A DNA stretch of 57,322 nt from Chitinophaga pinensis (GTDB taxonomy: Bacteria > Bacteroidota > Bacteroidia > NS11-12g > UBA955), in NCBI GenBank assembly GCA_945865625.1, contig CAMBFD010000006.1, positions 1 to 57,322 of the forward strand, written 5' to 3'. This document shows, piece after piece, positions 15,331 through 23,544 of this stretch (within the stretch, counting starts at the first letter, position 1; every line of letters starts with the position of its first letter). The notes beneath the pieces are model-generated. The model was not told the origin of the DNA, searched no databases, and saw only the letters and a program-made list of their open reading frames with translations. The translations under genes were made by a program, and so were the position numbers.

Positions 15331-17174
15331 TTTTCTAAAATGAACTTCCCAAGTTTACAAATTTCTCCATGATTATCGATGCTCAAGAAATAGATACCTC
15401 TTGCCAATTGTGAAACATCAATTTGATTGTTTTCACGTACGTTCAATGTGGTTGATTTACCAGTAATATCTGTAAATCGGATTGATTCGTATTCATTTAT
15501 ACCATGAACAACTAAAGTATTATGGGCTGGGTTTGGGTAGATTGAAATATTTTGACCGATAACCTGTTTTGTGCCGTTCACGGATACATTGATGAAATTT
15601 GTTTTTGTAAGTGTTCCATTTCCGTTTCCGTTTGTTGCATCTAACTTAATTGTATAATAACCTAATTTCACAAACTTAACAGTCGGATTTCTATCCGTTT
15701 GAGTAGAAGTTCCAGTAAATTGAAAATCAGAAGGTGTAATTATCCATTTGTAAGAAGTTGCGTTGTTAGAAGTCATATCAATGAGTGTAACCACTTGATT
15801 CAAAGAAGGTGTTGCTGAAGAAGCTGTAAAATCTACAGCAGGTAAACCTGCTGAATTTGTTGATACACTAATGTAGTTGGTTTTTGTTAATACATCATTT
15901 GATGAAATATTTTTTGCATTCAATGAAACGCTATAAGAACCAACATTATTGAAAGAAACATAGACTATTTTATCAGTCAACAAAGTTCCAGCTTGTAAAG
16001 TATAAGAATTTGGAGTGATTGTCCATGTTTGAGAAGTGTTGTTAAATGAATTAGAAGTAAGTTTAATCGTTTGGTTCACAATTGGTGAAGTAACGTTTGC
16101 TACAAAGTCGGCAACTGCGTTGTCGGTTAAAGGCACTTTACGAATTACATTATTTCCATTGTCAACAACATAAACTGATTTATCGGCTTTTCGATAATAA
16201 ATATGCGAAATATTTCTAAAAAGAGCTTTAGAAACTTCATCGTCTAAATAACCACCGGTACTTTGATTTCCTGCAAATACAGTGGTTGTGCTACCATCAT
16301 AGATTTTCAAGCAAGTAGCCTCAGCAATTACAATTTTTGCTCCAACAACACAAATATCGAGAGGGAAATTTAGATCTTTAACAACAGTAGTTACCGCTTT
16401 GGTTGTTAAATTAATTCTACGAACCATTCCGTTATTTCTATCTGCTACGAGCAATGAATTGCTATTTTCTAAACAAATTCCTGTTGGTCTGTCGAATCTT
16501 GCAAAAGTATCATTGCCGTCTTTATAACCAGCGTCGAAATTTCCATTTCCGCCCAATGTAGTCACCAAGCCATTATTAATTTGACGAATACAATTGTTTG
16601 CATTGTCGCAAATATAGAAAATACCGGCATCAGAAATTTCAATATCTTCAGGGGTATTAAATTCGGCAACGCCAACCAAACCATTTACATATCCACCCAC
16701 GAAGTTATCTTTACCTGTGAGGGTACTCCATGAGGTTTCGTTAGATGAATTCACAAATTTAGAACCTTTACGGATGAGGTTGTTGTTTCTGTCGCAAACA
16801 TATACATCGTTCGATTTAGGATGTACTGCAACCCCTGTTGGAGTTGAAAACCGAGCCACCAAACCTGTACCATTAGAACTACCTAAAGACAAAGTTGAAG
16901 TTGGATCACCACGAAAACCGCCCCTATTTCGAGAGGTAGCACCATCAATAAGCATTACATTGTGCTCATCAGTCACATACATTCTATTGTTTGTATCGCA
17001 ATAAATTGATTGTGGGCGACTGTAAAGTTCGCTTAAAATTGGATTGGTAGCAGTACCATTAAATTTACCAGAGTCGGCATACTGCACTCCAGCGTAGGTT
17101 GAGGTTTTAACCTGTGCTCTCGCATTAATGCTTAAAGCACTAACCATTAAAAACATGATATGTTTCATTTTCAT
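15327..17174 (-). CDS. Secreted NHL-repeat/PKD protein with T9SS type-A sorting domain
   Basis: Exported protein of 615 residues. A signal peptide (cleavage near SINARA-QVK) is followed by an NHL-type beta-propeller over about residues 30-355, with repeating blocks such as GVAVHPKSNDVYVCDRNNN and GICLENSNSLLVADRNN. Two tandem PKD-like domains follow (about 360-535), and the C-terminal sorting domain runs ISIYPNPAHNTLVVHG ... GIYFLSI ... KLGKFILEN. The CTD predicts T9SS export and surface attachment or release. Ligand unknown. It follows purC by 16 bases and overlaps the LTA-like gene by four, so it may belong to a long minus-strand transcript starting at phoH. Confidence 0.88.
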   Translation of the reverse strand: MKMKHIMFLMVSALSINARAQVKTSTYAGVQYADSGKFNGTATNPILSELYSRPQSIYCDTNNRMYVTDEHNVMLIDGATSRNRGGFRGDPTSTLSLGSSNGTGLVARFSTPTGVAVHPKSNDVYVCDRNNNLIRKGSKFVNSSNETSWSTLTGKDNFVGGYVNGLVGVAEFNTPEDIEISDAGIFYICDNANNCIRQINNGLVTTLGGNGNFDAGYKDGNDTFARFDRPTGICLENSNSLLVADRNNGMVRRINLTTKAVTTVVKDLNFPLDICVVGAKIVIAEATCLKIYDGSTTTVFAGNQSTGGYLDDEVSKALFRNISHIYYRKADKSVYVVDNGNNVIRKVPLTDNAVADFVANVTSPIVNQTIKLTSNSFNNTSQTWTITPNSYTLQAGTLLTDKIVYVSFNNVGSYSVSLNAKNISSNDVLTKTNYISVSTNSAGLPAVDFTASSATPSLNQVVTLIDMTSNNATSYKWIITPSDFQFTGTSTQTDRNPTVKFVKLGYYTIKLDATNGNGNGTLTKTNFINVSVNGTKQVIGQNISIYPNPAHNTLVVHGINEYESIRFTDITGKSTTLNVRENNQIDVSQLARGIYFLSIDNHGEICKLGKFILEN

Positions 17175-17190
17175 AACAATTACAAATATC

Positions 17191-18141
17191 TTAAAATAAA
17201 TCTAATGCATTATTCACACGGTTTTCAATAGTGTCCAAAATATTGTCATAATTACGTTTTACAATATCTGAGCCTATCATGGCGCTGAATAATTCTTGGT
17301 AACGATTCGATATATTGTTCACGAACTCATCGGGCATATCGGGAACAATTTGTCCCTCAAGACCTTGGAAATTATTTTCCATAAGCCATTCGCGCACAAA
17401 TTCTTTACTTAATTGACGCTGTGGTTTGCCTTCATTTTGCAATTTATGGTATGAATCGGCGTAGAAGAATCTTGAGCTGTCTGGGGTATGAATTTCGTCA
17501 ATTAAAGTAGCTTCGTTGTTAAACAATCCAAATTCATATTTTGTATCAACCAAAATAAGATTCTTTGAAAGTGCATATTGCGTTCCCAATTTAAACAATG
17601 CCATAGCTTTATCGCAAAGTTCATCAAGTCTCTCTTTGGAAAGAATTCCTTGTTCAATAATTTCATTATAACTGATATCTTCATCGTGACCACTCTTTGC
17701 TTTTGTAGCGGGTGTAATGATTGGTGTGATAAGTTTATCATTTTCATTTAAGCCATCGGGTAATTTGTTGCCACAAATTGTTCTACCACCCTCTTTGTAA
17801 ACACGCCAGGCATGGCCCGTAAGATAATTTCTCACAACAAATTCAATTGGAATTGCATCACAGCGTTTCCCAATTGTTACTTGTTCATCGGGAGTAGAAA
17901 TTTTCCAATTTGGAATAATTCCTTGAGTTTGTTCTAAAAACATACTTGCTACAGCGTTGAGCACTTGTCCTTTGAAAGGAATACTTCTAGGCAAAACATG
18001 GTCAAATGCAGAAATCCTATCGCATGCAACAATGACCAAAATGTCGTTGCTAATTGTATATACATCGCGAACTTTTCCTCTATAAAAAGCTGTTTGATTT
18101 TTGAAGTAATAATTTGTTGAGGTTAATGCTTGTAATTCCAT
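17191..18141 (-). CDS. purC: Phosphoribosylaminoimidazole-succinocarboxamide synthase
   Basis: SAICAR synthetase of purine biosynthesis joins CAIR and aspartate using ATP. Start set at ATG 18141 (MELQALTSTNYYFKN), which keeps the gene four bases clear of the phoH stop; the ORF track adds ten residues reaching into phoH. It has 316 residues, the long form common in Bacteroidota. Visible family blocks are FYRGKVRDVYTI, CDRISAFDHVLP, IEFVVRNYLTGHAW, DTKYEFGL and DEIHTPDSSRFF. It is probably co-transcribed with phoH. Other purine genes are absent except purN 17 kb away. Confidence 0.96.
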   Translation of the reverse strand: MELQALTSTNYYFKNQTAFYRGKVRDVYTISNDILVIVACDRISAFDHVLPRSIPFKGQVLNAVASMFLEQTQGIIPNWKISTPDEQVTIGKRCDAIPIEFVVRNYLTGHAWRVYKEGGRTICGNKLPDGLNENDKLITPIITPATKAKSGHDEDISYNEIIEQGILSKERLDELCDKAMALFKLGTQYALSKNLILVDTKYEFGLFNNEATLIDEIHTPDSSRFFYADSYHKLQNEGKPQRQLSKEFVREWLMENNFQGLEGQIVPDMPDEFVNNISNRYQELFSAMIGSDIVKRNYDNILDTIENRVNNALDLF

Positions 18142-18145
18142 AATT

Positions 18146-19105
18146 TTATATTTGTTCATCGGCTTTATCATAAGCCTTAATAATTTCTTTTACCAATTTA
18201 TGTCGAACCACATCTTGTGTGTCTAATTCAACAATAGAAATTCCGTCAATATTACGTAAAATTTTCAAAGCACGGAACAAACCACTCATTTGTTTTTTAG
18301 GCAAATCTACCTGTGTTAAATCACCGGTAATGATTAATTTGGCGTTGGGACCCATTCTTGTCAAGAACATTTTCAATTGTAAGTCGGTACTATTTTGAGC
18401 TTCATCTAAAATCACGTAGCAATTATCGAGGGTTCTCCCTCTCATGAATGCCAAAGGTGCAATTTCAACAGTTCTGCTTTCAATCATACTTTTTAATTTA
18501 TCGGAGGGAATCATGTCTTCCAAAGCATCGTAAAGTGGACGCAAGTAAGGATCAATTTTCTCCTTTAGATCGCCAGGCAAGAATCCTAAGTTCTCACCTG
18601 CTTCTACGGCAGGGCGGGTTAAAATAATTCTTCGAATTTCTCTTTCCTTCAAAGCAACAACAGCCAAAGCAACGGCAGTATATGTTTTACCAGTACCCGC
18701 AGGTCCAATTGCAAAAAGAATGTCATTTTGTTTCGCAGATTCCACCATTTTTCGTTGGTTGATTGTGCGAGCCTTGATTTTTTGCCCCCTTGTGCCAATG
18801 AGCATTACATCTTCAATTGCAGTGGTTACATTTTCTGAATCAGTATCAGTATATCCAATTTGTAAAGCTTCGTGAATGATATGCTCATTTAACTCCCCTT
18901 TTTTAATGTATAATTTTTCTAACACTTGCATACCAGTGGCAAAATCATTCATACTTAATTCATCGCCAAACACCTTTATTTCCTCGCCTCGAGCCACAAA
19001 TTGCAATTTGGGAAATTTCGATTTAATTAAGTTTAGGTGTGCGTTATTTGGCCCATAGAATAACTGTGGGTTGATAATTTCTAATGTGTAAATGCGCTCT
19101 GTCAA
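18146..19105 (-). CDS. PhoH family ATPase
   Basis: PhoH-like P-loop protein of 319 residues, cytoplasmic, with the YbeZ arrangement: an N-terminal KH-like or accessory region (about 1-115), then the PhoH ATPase with Walker A GPAGTGKT (about 137), LTRPAVEAGENLGFLPGD and Walker B VILDEAQNS, and TGDLTQVDLP as sensor. In other bacteria YbeZ works with the YbeY ribonuclease in RNA/ribosome maturation; ybeY is not nearby. The start is TTG at 19105, supported by a TATATTTG element 20 bases upstream and the absence of any ATG between them. It is the first gene of a minus-strand run with purC. Confidence 0.94.
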   Translation of the reverse strand: MTERIYTLEIINPQLFYGPNNAHLNLIKSKFPKLQFVARGEEIKVFGDELSMNDFATGMQVLEKLYIKKGELNEHIIHEALQIGYTDTDSENVTTAIEDVMLIGTRGQKIKARTINQRKMVESAKQNDILFAIGPAGTGKTYTAVALAVVALKEREIRRIILTRPAVEAGENLGFLPGDLKEKIDPYLRPLYDALEDMIPSDKLKSMIESRTVEIAPLAFMRGRTLDNCYVILDEAQNSTDLQLKMFLTRMGPNAKLIITGDLTQVDLPKKQMSGLFRALKILRNIDGISIVELDTQDVVRHKLVKEIIKAYDKADEQI

Positions 19106-19108
19106 TCG

Positions 19109-19116
19109 TATATTTG
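19109..19116 (+). promoter_or_regulatory. TAnnTTTG -7 element, plus strand
   Basis: TATATTTG lies 16 bases before the ATG at 19133 and is the left half of a perfect dyad with the minus-strand element at 19126-19133. Confidence 0.6.
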
Positions 19117-19125
19117 ATATTTTTA

Positions 19126-19133
19126 CAAATATA
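19126..19133 (-). promoter_or_regulatory. TAnnTTTG -7 element of phoH, minus strand
   Basis: CAAATATA on the plus strand, i.e. TATATTTG on the minus strand, is 20 bases before the TTG of phoH. It faces the plus-strand element across a 9-base spacer, so the two promoters fire toward each other. Confidence 0.6.
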
Positions 19134-19927
19134 TGGAATCCCTTTCAGCGAATAATCAACTTATTTTCCATTATTGGATAGATTTTGGAACTGAATCTAT
19201 TGACTATTCCATAGGTCAAGCTCAAATTTATTCCGCTTTCCCTCATGTAAAAACGATTGTTAGTCCTTCAAAATTAAAAAAAGGACATATACTTCCGCAA
19301 TCGGTACATTTGAAATTATTCAAAGACGAATTCCCTCGTAATACCATACATATATGCCATTTATCGTTTATGAGCAATCAACCAAAAAGGTTCATCATAA
19401 CAAAATATAAAGATCAATATTTTTTAGGCCCCGACAATGGTGTTTTTTACATGGCTTTTGAAAAAGACAATGTTCAATATTTTATTTTGCCTGTGGACAA
19501 ATTTAAATATAACGCATTAAAAGAGGTGTATTTGCCGGGGATAGAAATGCTCATTGATTCACAATTTGACATAGAAAAAGTGTTTAAGCCCAAAGAAACA
19601 CTTATGAAAATGAATACCATACAGCCAACCATTTCAAATCACATAATGCGGCTTACAGCTTTGTATGTAGATTCTTATGGAAATGTATATTTCAATTTAG
19701 ACCGTGAGAATTTTGAAGGTTTCACACAAGGCAAACCATTCGCATTCAAATCACATTCATTTAGAATTGATATAATTTCAAATGATTACGACGATGTACC
19801 AGAGGGCGAAATCTTAGCCCTTTTTAGTTATGGAAATTTGCTACAAATTGCTGGAAATGCCAGTAATGCATCCGAAAAATTAGCGCTAAAAGAAGATTCA
19901 ATGATCTTATTAGAAGCATCTAGATGA
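19133..19927 (+). CDS. SAM-hydrolase/halogenase-like (DUF62) protein, divergent
   Basis: 264 residues with the layout of the SAM hydroxide adenosyltransferase / chlorinase-fluorinase family: an N-terminal acidic WIDFGTESIDY segment, a TIHIC strand, YFLGPDNGVF (family GPDNG motif, about residue 99-107) and YVDSYGNVYFNL opening the C-terminal beta-barrel. The catalytic Asp of the family VDPGVG motif is not where it should be (ICHLSFMSNQP), and the catalytic His region is also altered. Activity is therefore doubtful or different. The stop overlaps the ATG of the next gene by four bases, so they are coupled. It is driven by a promoter facing that of phoH. Confidence 0.7.
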   Translation: MESLSANNQLIFHYWIDFGTESIDYSIGQAQIYSAFPHVKTIVSPSKLKKGHILPQSVHLKLFKDEFPRNTIHICHLSFMSNQPKRFIITKYKDQYFLGPDNGVFYMAFEKDNVQYFILPVDKFKYNALKEVYLPGIEMLIDSQFDIEKVFKPKETLMKMNTIQPTISNHIMRLTALYVDSYGNVYFNLDRENFEGFTQGKPFAFKSHSFRIDIISNDYDDVPEGEILALFSYGNLLQIAGNASNASEKLALKEDSMILLEASR

Positions 19928-20223
19928 AAATACATAGATACGTAAAAATGACATTTAACCCAGAAGAAGTTGGGTCATTCTTAGAAGTTTTCAATGCTTC
20001 CAAAGATAAAATTAGAGATTTTAATGGCTGTTTATCGCTGCAACTAATATCAAATATCGAAGAGCCCAATATTCTCTGCACATCGAGTATTTGGAGGGAT
20101 GAAGAAAGCTTGGAAAACTACAGAAACAGTGAATTGTTTGCAGAAACCTGGAAAAAAACAAAAATTTTATTTGCGGATAAAGCCAAAGCTCAATCTTACA
20201 AATTAGTTGATTGGTTGCCTTGA
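19924..20223 (+). CDS. Antibiotic biosynthesis monooxygenase (ABM) fold protein
   Basis: A 99-residue dimeric alpha-beta barrel protein. The start (MKIHRYVKMTFNPEEVGSFLEVF) and the centre (CTSSIWRDEESLENYRNSELFAETW) fit the ABM pattern of strand-helix-strand with a conserved SxWxdxxsL stretch. Members include heme- or quinone-acting monooxygenases and many proteins of unknown role; the substrate cannot be inferred. It is coupled to the SAM-hydrolase-like gene by a 4-base overlap. Its 3' end overlaps the convergent FAD oxidase gene by 21 bases. Confidence 0.8.
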   Translation: MKIHRYVKMTFNPEEVGSFLEVFNASKDKIRDFNGCLSLQLISNIEEPNILCTSSIWRDEESLENYRNSELFAETWKKTKILFADKAKAQSYKLVDWLP

Positions 20224-21606
20224 TTCAATCCATTTTCCGGGATTAAGTAAATTTTGCGGATCAAAAACAGTTTTAATACCTTGCATTAGACGCCAGTGAT
20301 CTGGGGTAAACACAACATCTAAATATGGTTTTTGGACGAAACCTACGCCATGTTCGCCGCTGATGGTGCCGCCAAGTTTTTTACAAAGTTCAAAGATTTC
20401 TGTAATTCCCTTTGGAATTTCAATCTCCCATTTTTCATCTGAAAGTTGATCTTTTAAGATATTTACGTGCAAGTTGCCGTCTCCAGCATGACCGTAACAA
20501 ACTGTTCGAAAACCATATTTTGCTCCAATTTCTTTTACCCCCGTTAAAAGTTGCGGCAAATGTGCTCTAGGAACAACGGTATCTTCTTCTTTATAAATAC
20601 TTTGTTGTTTTACCGTTTCACCAATTGAACGTCTTACTTTCCACCAATCCTCAGCCATTTGAGCATTGTTAGGCATGAGCACCTCAAAAGCTCCATTTTC
20701 ATCTAAAATTGGAAAAATTTGTTCTGCTTGAAGCATGAGTTCGTCGAGTACATTGCCATCGAGAATGATTAAAAGATAAAATTCGACGTTACTTGGTATT
20801 GGAAAATTAGTTTTGGTTGCATCTGCGGCAATTTTAACGCCACTGACTTCCATAAGTTCAAGCCCAGTTGGAAGCATCCCGCTTAATAAAACCTTGTTTA
20901 CGGCAACGGCAGCATCTTCAGCTTTCTCAAACATTGCCAACATGAGCAATTCATGTTGGGTTTTAGGCACCAGTTTGACCACTATTTTAGTAATGATACC
21001 CAATAGTCCCTCACTGCCAATAAAAAGATGTGTTAAAGAGAATCCCGTTGAATTTTTCAATGTATTGGCACCGGTCCAAATAATTTCGCCATTGGGCAAA
21101 ACCACTTCTAGGTTGAGAATATAGTCTCGGGTAGTGCCGTATTTAACAGCTTTAGGACCACCTGCACCATGGGCAACATTTCCACCAATAGTAGATGAAC
21201 CAAAACTTGCTGGATCAGGAGGATAAGTTAGTTCATAAGGTTCCAAGGCTTGTTTCAAGTGAATATTGATTAAACCAGGCTCAACGGTTGCCATCATATT
21301 TTGAATATCAATTTCAAGAATGCGATTCATTTTTTTTGTACTCAACACAAGTCCGCCTTTCACTGGTAAACAAGCGCCTGAAAGTCCAGTGCCTGCTCCT
21401 CTTGTATAAATTGGAACATTGAATTGAGAGCACAACTTTACACACTCGGAAACTTGTATGGAATTTTCTGGAAAGATTAAAATTTCAGGCAAAAAAGAGA
21501 GGTCTTCAGTATAGTCGTGTGAAACATCTTGCAAATCTTCTTTATTTTGGGTTACATTTGTTTGACCGAGAATAGCGATGAGTGATTCAAAAAATTCTTT
21601 TTCCAT
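20203..21606 (-). CDS. FAD-linked oxidase, GlcD family (glycolate/D-lactate dehydrogenase-like)
   Basis: 467-residue flavoprotein of the VAO/PCMH type that oxidises 2-hydroxy acids. The FAD-binding N-terminal domain shows TRGAGTGLSGACLPVKGG (about 70-87), SSTIGGNVAHGAGGP and GTTRDYILNLEVVLPNGE. The C-terminal domain shows CYGHAGDGNLHVNI, with histidines that in the family bind a metal or substrate, and GTISGEHGVGFVQKPYL. No iron-sulfur GlcF partner is adjacent, and there is no fused Fe-S domain. It has its own promoter (TACTTTTG, 16 bases before ATG). Exact substrate uncertain. Confidence 0.9.
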   Translation of the reverse strand: MEKEFFESLIAILGQTNVTQNKEDLQDVSHDYTEDLSFLPEILIFPENSIQVSECVKLCSQFNVPIYTRGAGTGLSGACLPVKGGLVLSTKKMNRILEIDIQNMMATVEPGLINIHLKQALEPYELTYPPDPASFGSSTIGGNVAHGAGGPKAVKYGTTRDYILNLEVVLPNGEIIWTGANTLKNSTGFSLTHLFIGSEGLLGIITKIVVKLVPKTQHELLMLAMFEKAEDAAVAVNKVLLSGMLPTGLELMEVSGVKIAADATKTNFPIPSNVEFYLLIILDGNVLDELMLQAEQIFPILDENGAFEVLMPNNAQMAEDWWKVRRSIGETVKQQSIYKEEDTVVPRAHLPQLLTGVKEIGAKYGFRTVCYGHAGDGNLHVNILKDQLSDEKWEIEIPKGITEIFELCKKLGGTISGEHGVGFVQKPYLDVVFTPDHWRLMQGIKTVFDPQNLLNPGKWIESRQPIN

Positions 21607-21622
21607 TTTAATGTTCGAATTA

Positions 21623-21630
21623 CAAAAGTA
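21623..21630 (-). promoter_or_regulatory. TAnnTTTG -7 element of the GlcD-family gene
   Basis: TACTTTTG on the minus strand, 16 bases upstream of the ATG at 21606. TATTCTTG on the plus strand at 21632-21639 is a one-mismatch candidate for the divergent kinase. Confidence 0.5.
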
Positions 21631-21656
21631 ATATTCTTGCGAAAGATAGTTTCAAT

Positions 21657-22817
21657 ATGCTCAAAAATAGATTAAAACTAATTATTGTCATTTTTTTTAC
21701 AATTTCATACATGCTTTGTGCCATATTATGGTGGACCATTGCCCTCACAAAACTGCAAACTAATGAATTTTCAAAAGATGTTGAAATTACAAAACTAAAA
21801 AAATCTTTAGTCGTTAATGATATAATACTTAGCGCTAAAAGAATTGAATTGATTTCAAAAGTTAAAGTGTTATTATTTATTGAAAATCAATTACTTAACA
21901 TAGATACTACTTTATTAAATAAAGAACTTTTAGGTGAAAGAAATAATTTTGTATTTTTTTACGGATACAGTAGGCAACATAAATGTTTAGAACTTCGTCT
22001 AAAAGAAAAAGATGACATTCATCTGAAACTTCTAACAAAATTAGAGAGCAAAAATAAAGCTTGGATTTTGGAAGGTTTAACGATGGGAATCATCACAATT
22101 ATCATTGGAATTGCAATGTTTGTTTATCTAGATAGGGTTGTGCGTTTGAATCAACAGCAAAATAACTTTTTGTTGGCTGTTACGCATGAACTAAAAACAC
22201 CCATTGCTGCATCCAATTTAGCGCTGCAAACAGCAGTCAAAAGGCCAGATCCGCTCATTGTTTCAAAAATGATTTCAATGGCTCAATCGAATATATCTAG
22301 ATTATCTCAAATGGTTGAACAAATACTTATGGCCACTCGTTTTGAGAACAAATTTACAGACCCTCAAAAAATATCCATTAACCTAAATGAATTTACAAAT
22401 AAAACCCTCAAATCTATAGAATTATCCGATGTAGATTTTGAAAGAATTGAAATCAACATCGATCCATCTATTCACATGAATGCCGATGAGCAAATGATCA
22501 GCACAGTGATTGTAAATTTAGTCAATAATGCCATTAAATATTCCGATGGCGAAGGTAAAATAACGGTTTGTGCGTTCCAAAATGACAATAATTTGACAAT
22601 CGAATTTTCTGATAACGGTATAGGAATTCCAGACAACGAAAAGAAAAATGTTTTTCAAAAATTCTATAGAGTTGGTGAAGAAAAAACAAGAACAAAACCA
22701 GGATCTGGATTAGGGCTTTTCTTGGTTAAGCGAATAACTGAAATTCACGGCGGAAAAGTAGCAATAGAAAATAACACGCCTAAAGGCACAAAATTCACAC
22801 TCACTTTTCAAGCATAA
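21657..22817 (+). CDS. Membrane sensor histidine kinase (HisKA/HATPase)
   Basis: 386-residue orthodox kinase. A first transmembrane helix (about 8-30), a roughly 110-residue extracytoplasmic sensor region unlike any family I know, and a second helix (about 138-160) are followed directly by the dimerisation domain with His177 in VTHELKTP, the N-box NLVNNAIKYSD, G1 DNGIGIP, the F-box region FQKFYRVG and G2 GSGLGLFL. There is no HAMP domain. It is followed 13 bases later by its OmpR-type regulator, so it is a complete two-component pair. The signal is unknown. Confidence 0.95.
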   Translation: MLKNRLKLIIVIFFTISYMLCAILWWTIALTKLQTNEFSKDVEITKLKKSLVVNDIILSAKRIELISKVKVLLFIENQLLNIDTTLLNKELLGERNNFVFFYGYSRQHKCLELRLKEKDDIHLKLLTKLESKNKAWILEGLTMGIITIIIGIAMFVYLDRVVRLNQQQNNFLLAVTHELKTPIAASNLALQTAVKRPDPLIVSKMISMAQSNISRLSQMVEQILMATRFENKFTDPQKISINLNEFTNKTLKSIELSDVDFERIEINIDPSIHMNADEQMISTVIVNLVNNAIKYSDGEGKITVCAFQNDNNLTIEFSDNGIGIPDNEKKNVFQKFYRVGEEKTRTKPGSGLGLFLVKRITEIHGGKVAIENNTPKGTKFTLTFQA

Positions 22818-22830
22818 GATAGCACATTTG

Positions 22831-23532
22831 ATGAAGACATACAGGATATTGCTCGTAGAAGACGAAATTGATTTGGCGGAACTAATTCGCATTAATTTAG
22901 AAATTGAAGGTTATAAAGTATCAATAGCAGCTCATGGTGCAATCGCAATTCAAAAACTTAAATCAGAGAGTTTTGATTTGGTAATTATGGACATTATGAT
23001 GCCAAGCATGGATGGCATCACTGCAACACAACACATTCGTTTATCGAATAACGATATTCCAATCATGATTTTATCGGCAAGCAATAGTAGCAGAGATAGA
23101 ATTAATGGATTGCGCTCTGGAGCTGATGATTATATGAGCAAACCTTTTGAATTAGAAGAGCTATTACTTCGTGTCCAAAAATTAATTCGTAGAACCCAAC
23201 AGCACCTGCCTCGCCTTACATTGACCGAGTATACTTTTGGGGAGAATTATATTGACTTTAACTCGTTTAAAGCAATAGGTAAAAATGGAGAATTTAAACT
23301 CACCAAAAAAGAAACACAATTGTTAAAATTGTTAATTGAAAAGAAAAATCAAGTCGTTACCCGAGAAGAAATACTTAAAACAGTTTGGGGCTATACCGTT
23401 TTTCCAAGTACAAGAACCATTGACAACTTTATTTTAGCATTTCGTAAATATTTCGAAGACGACGCAAAAAATCCCTTTTACTTTTTGTCGTTAAGAGGTG
23501 TAGGTTACAAATACACCGAAACTGGGAGTTAA
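22831..23532 (+). CDS. OmpR/PhoB-type response regulator
   Basis: 233 residues from ATG 22831; the ORF track starts one codon earlier at TTG. The receiver domain has Asp11/Glu12, phosphoacceptor Asp54 in LVIMDIMMPS, Ser in MILSASN and Lys in DYMSKPFE. The C-terminal winged helix (about 130-230) shows FKLTKKETQLLKLLIEKKN, REEILKTVWG, RTIDNFILAFRKYFED and LRGVGYKY, the Trans_Reg_C pattern. Partner of the kinase immediately upstream. Confidence 0.96.
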   Translation: MKTYRILLVEDEIDLAELIRINLEIEGYKVSIAAHGAIAIQKLKSESFDLVIMDIMMPSMDGITATQHIRLSNNDIPIMILSASNSSRDRINGLRSGADDYMSKPFELEELLLRVQKLIRRTQQHLPRLTLTEYTFGENYIDFNSFKAIGKNGEFKLTKKETQLLKLLIEKKNQVVTREEILKTVWGYTVFPSTRTIDNFILAFRKYFEDDAKNPFYFLSLRGVGYKYTETGS

Positions 23533-23544
23533 AACAACTTCAAT

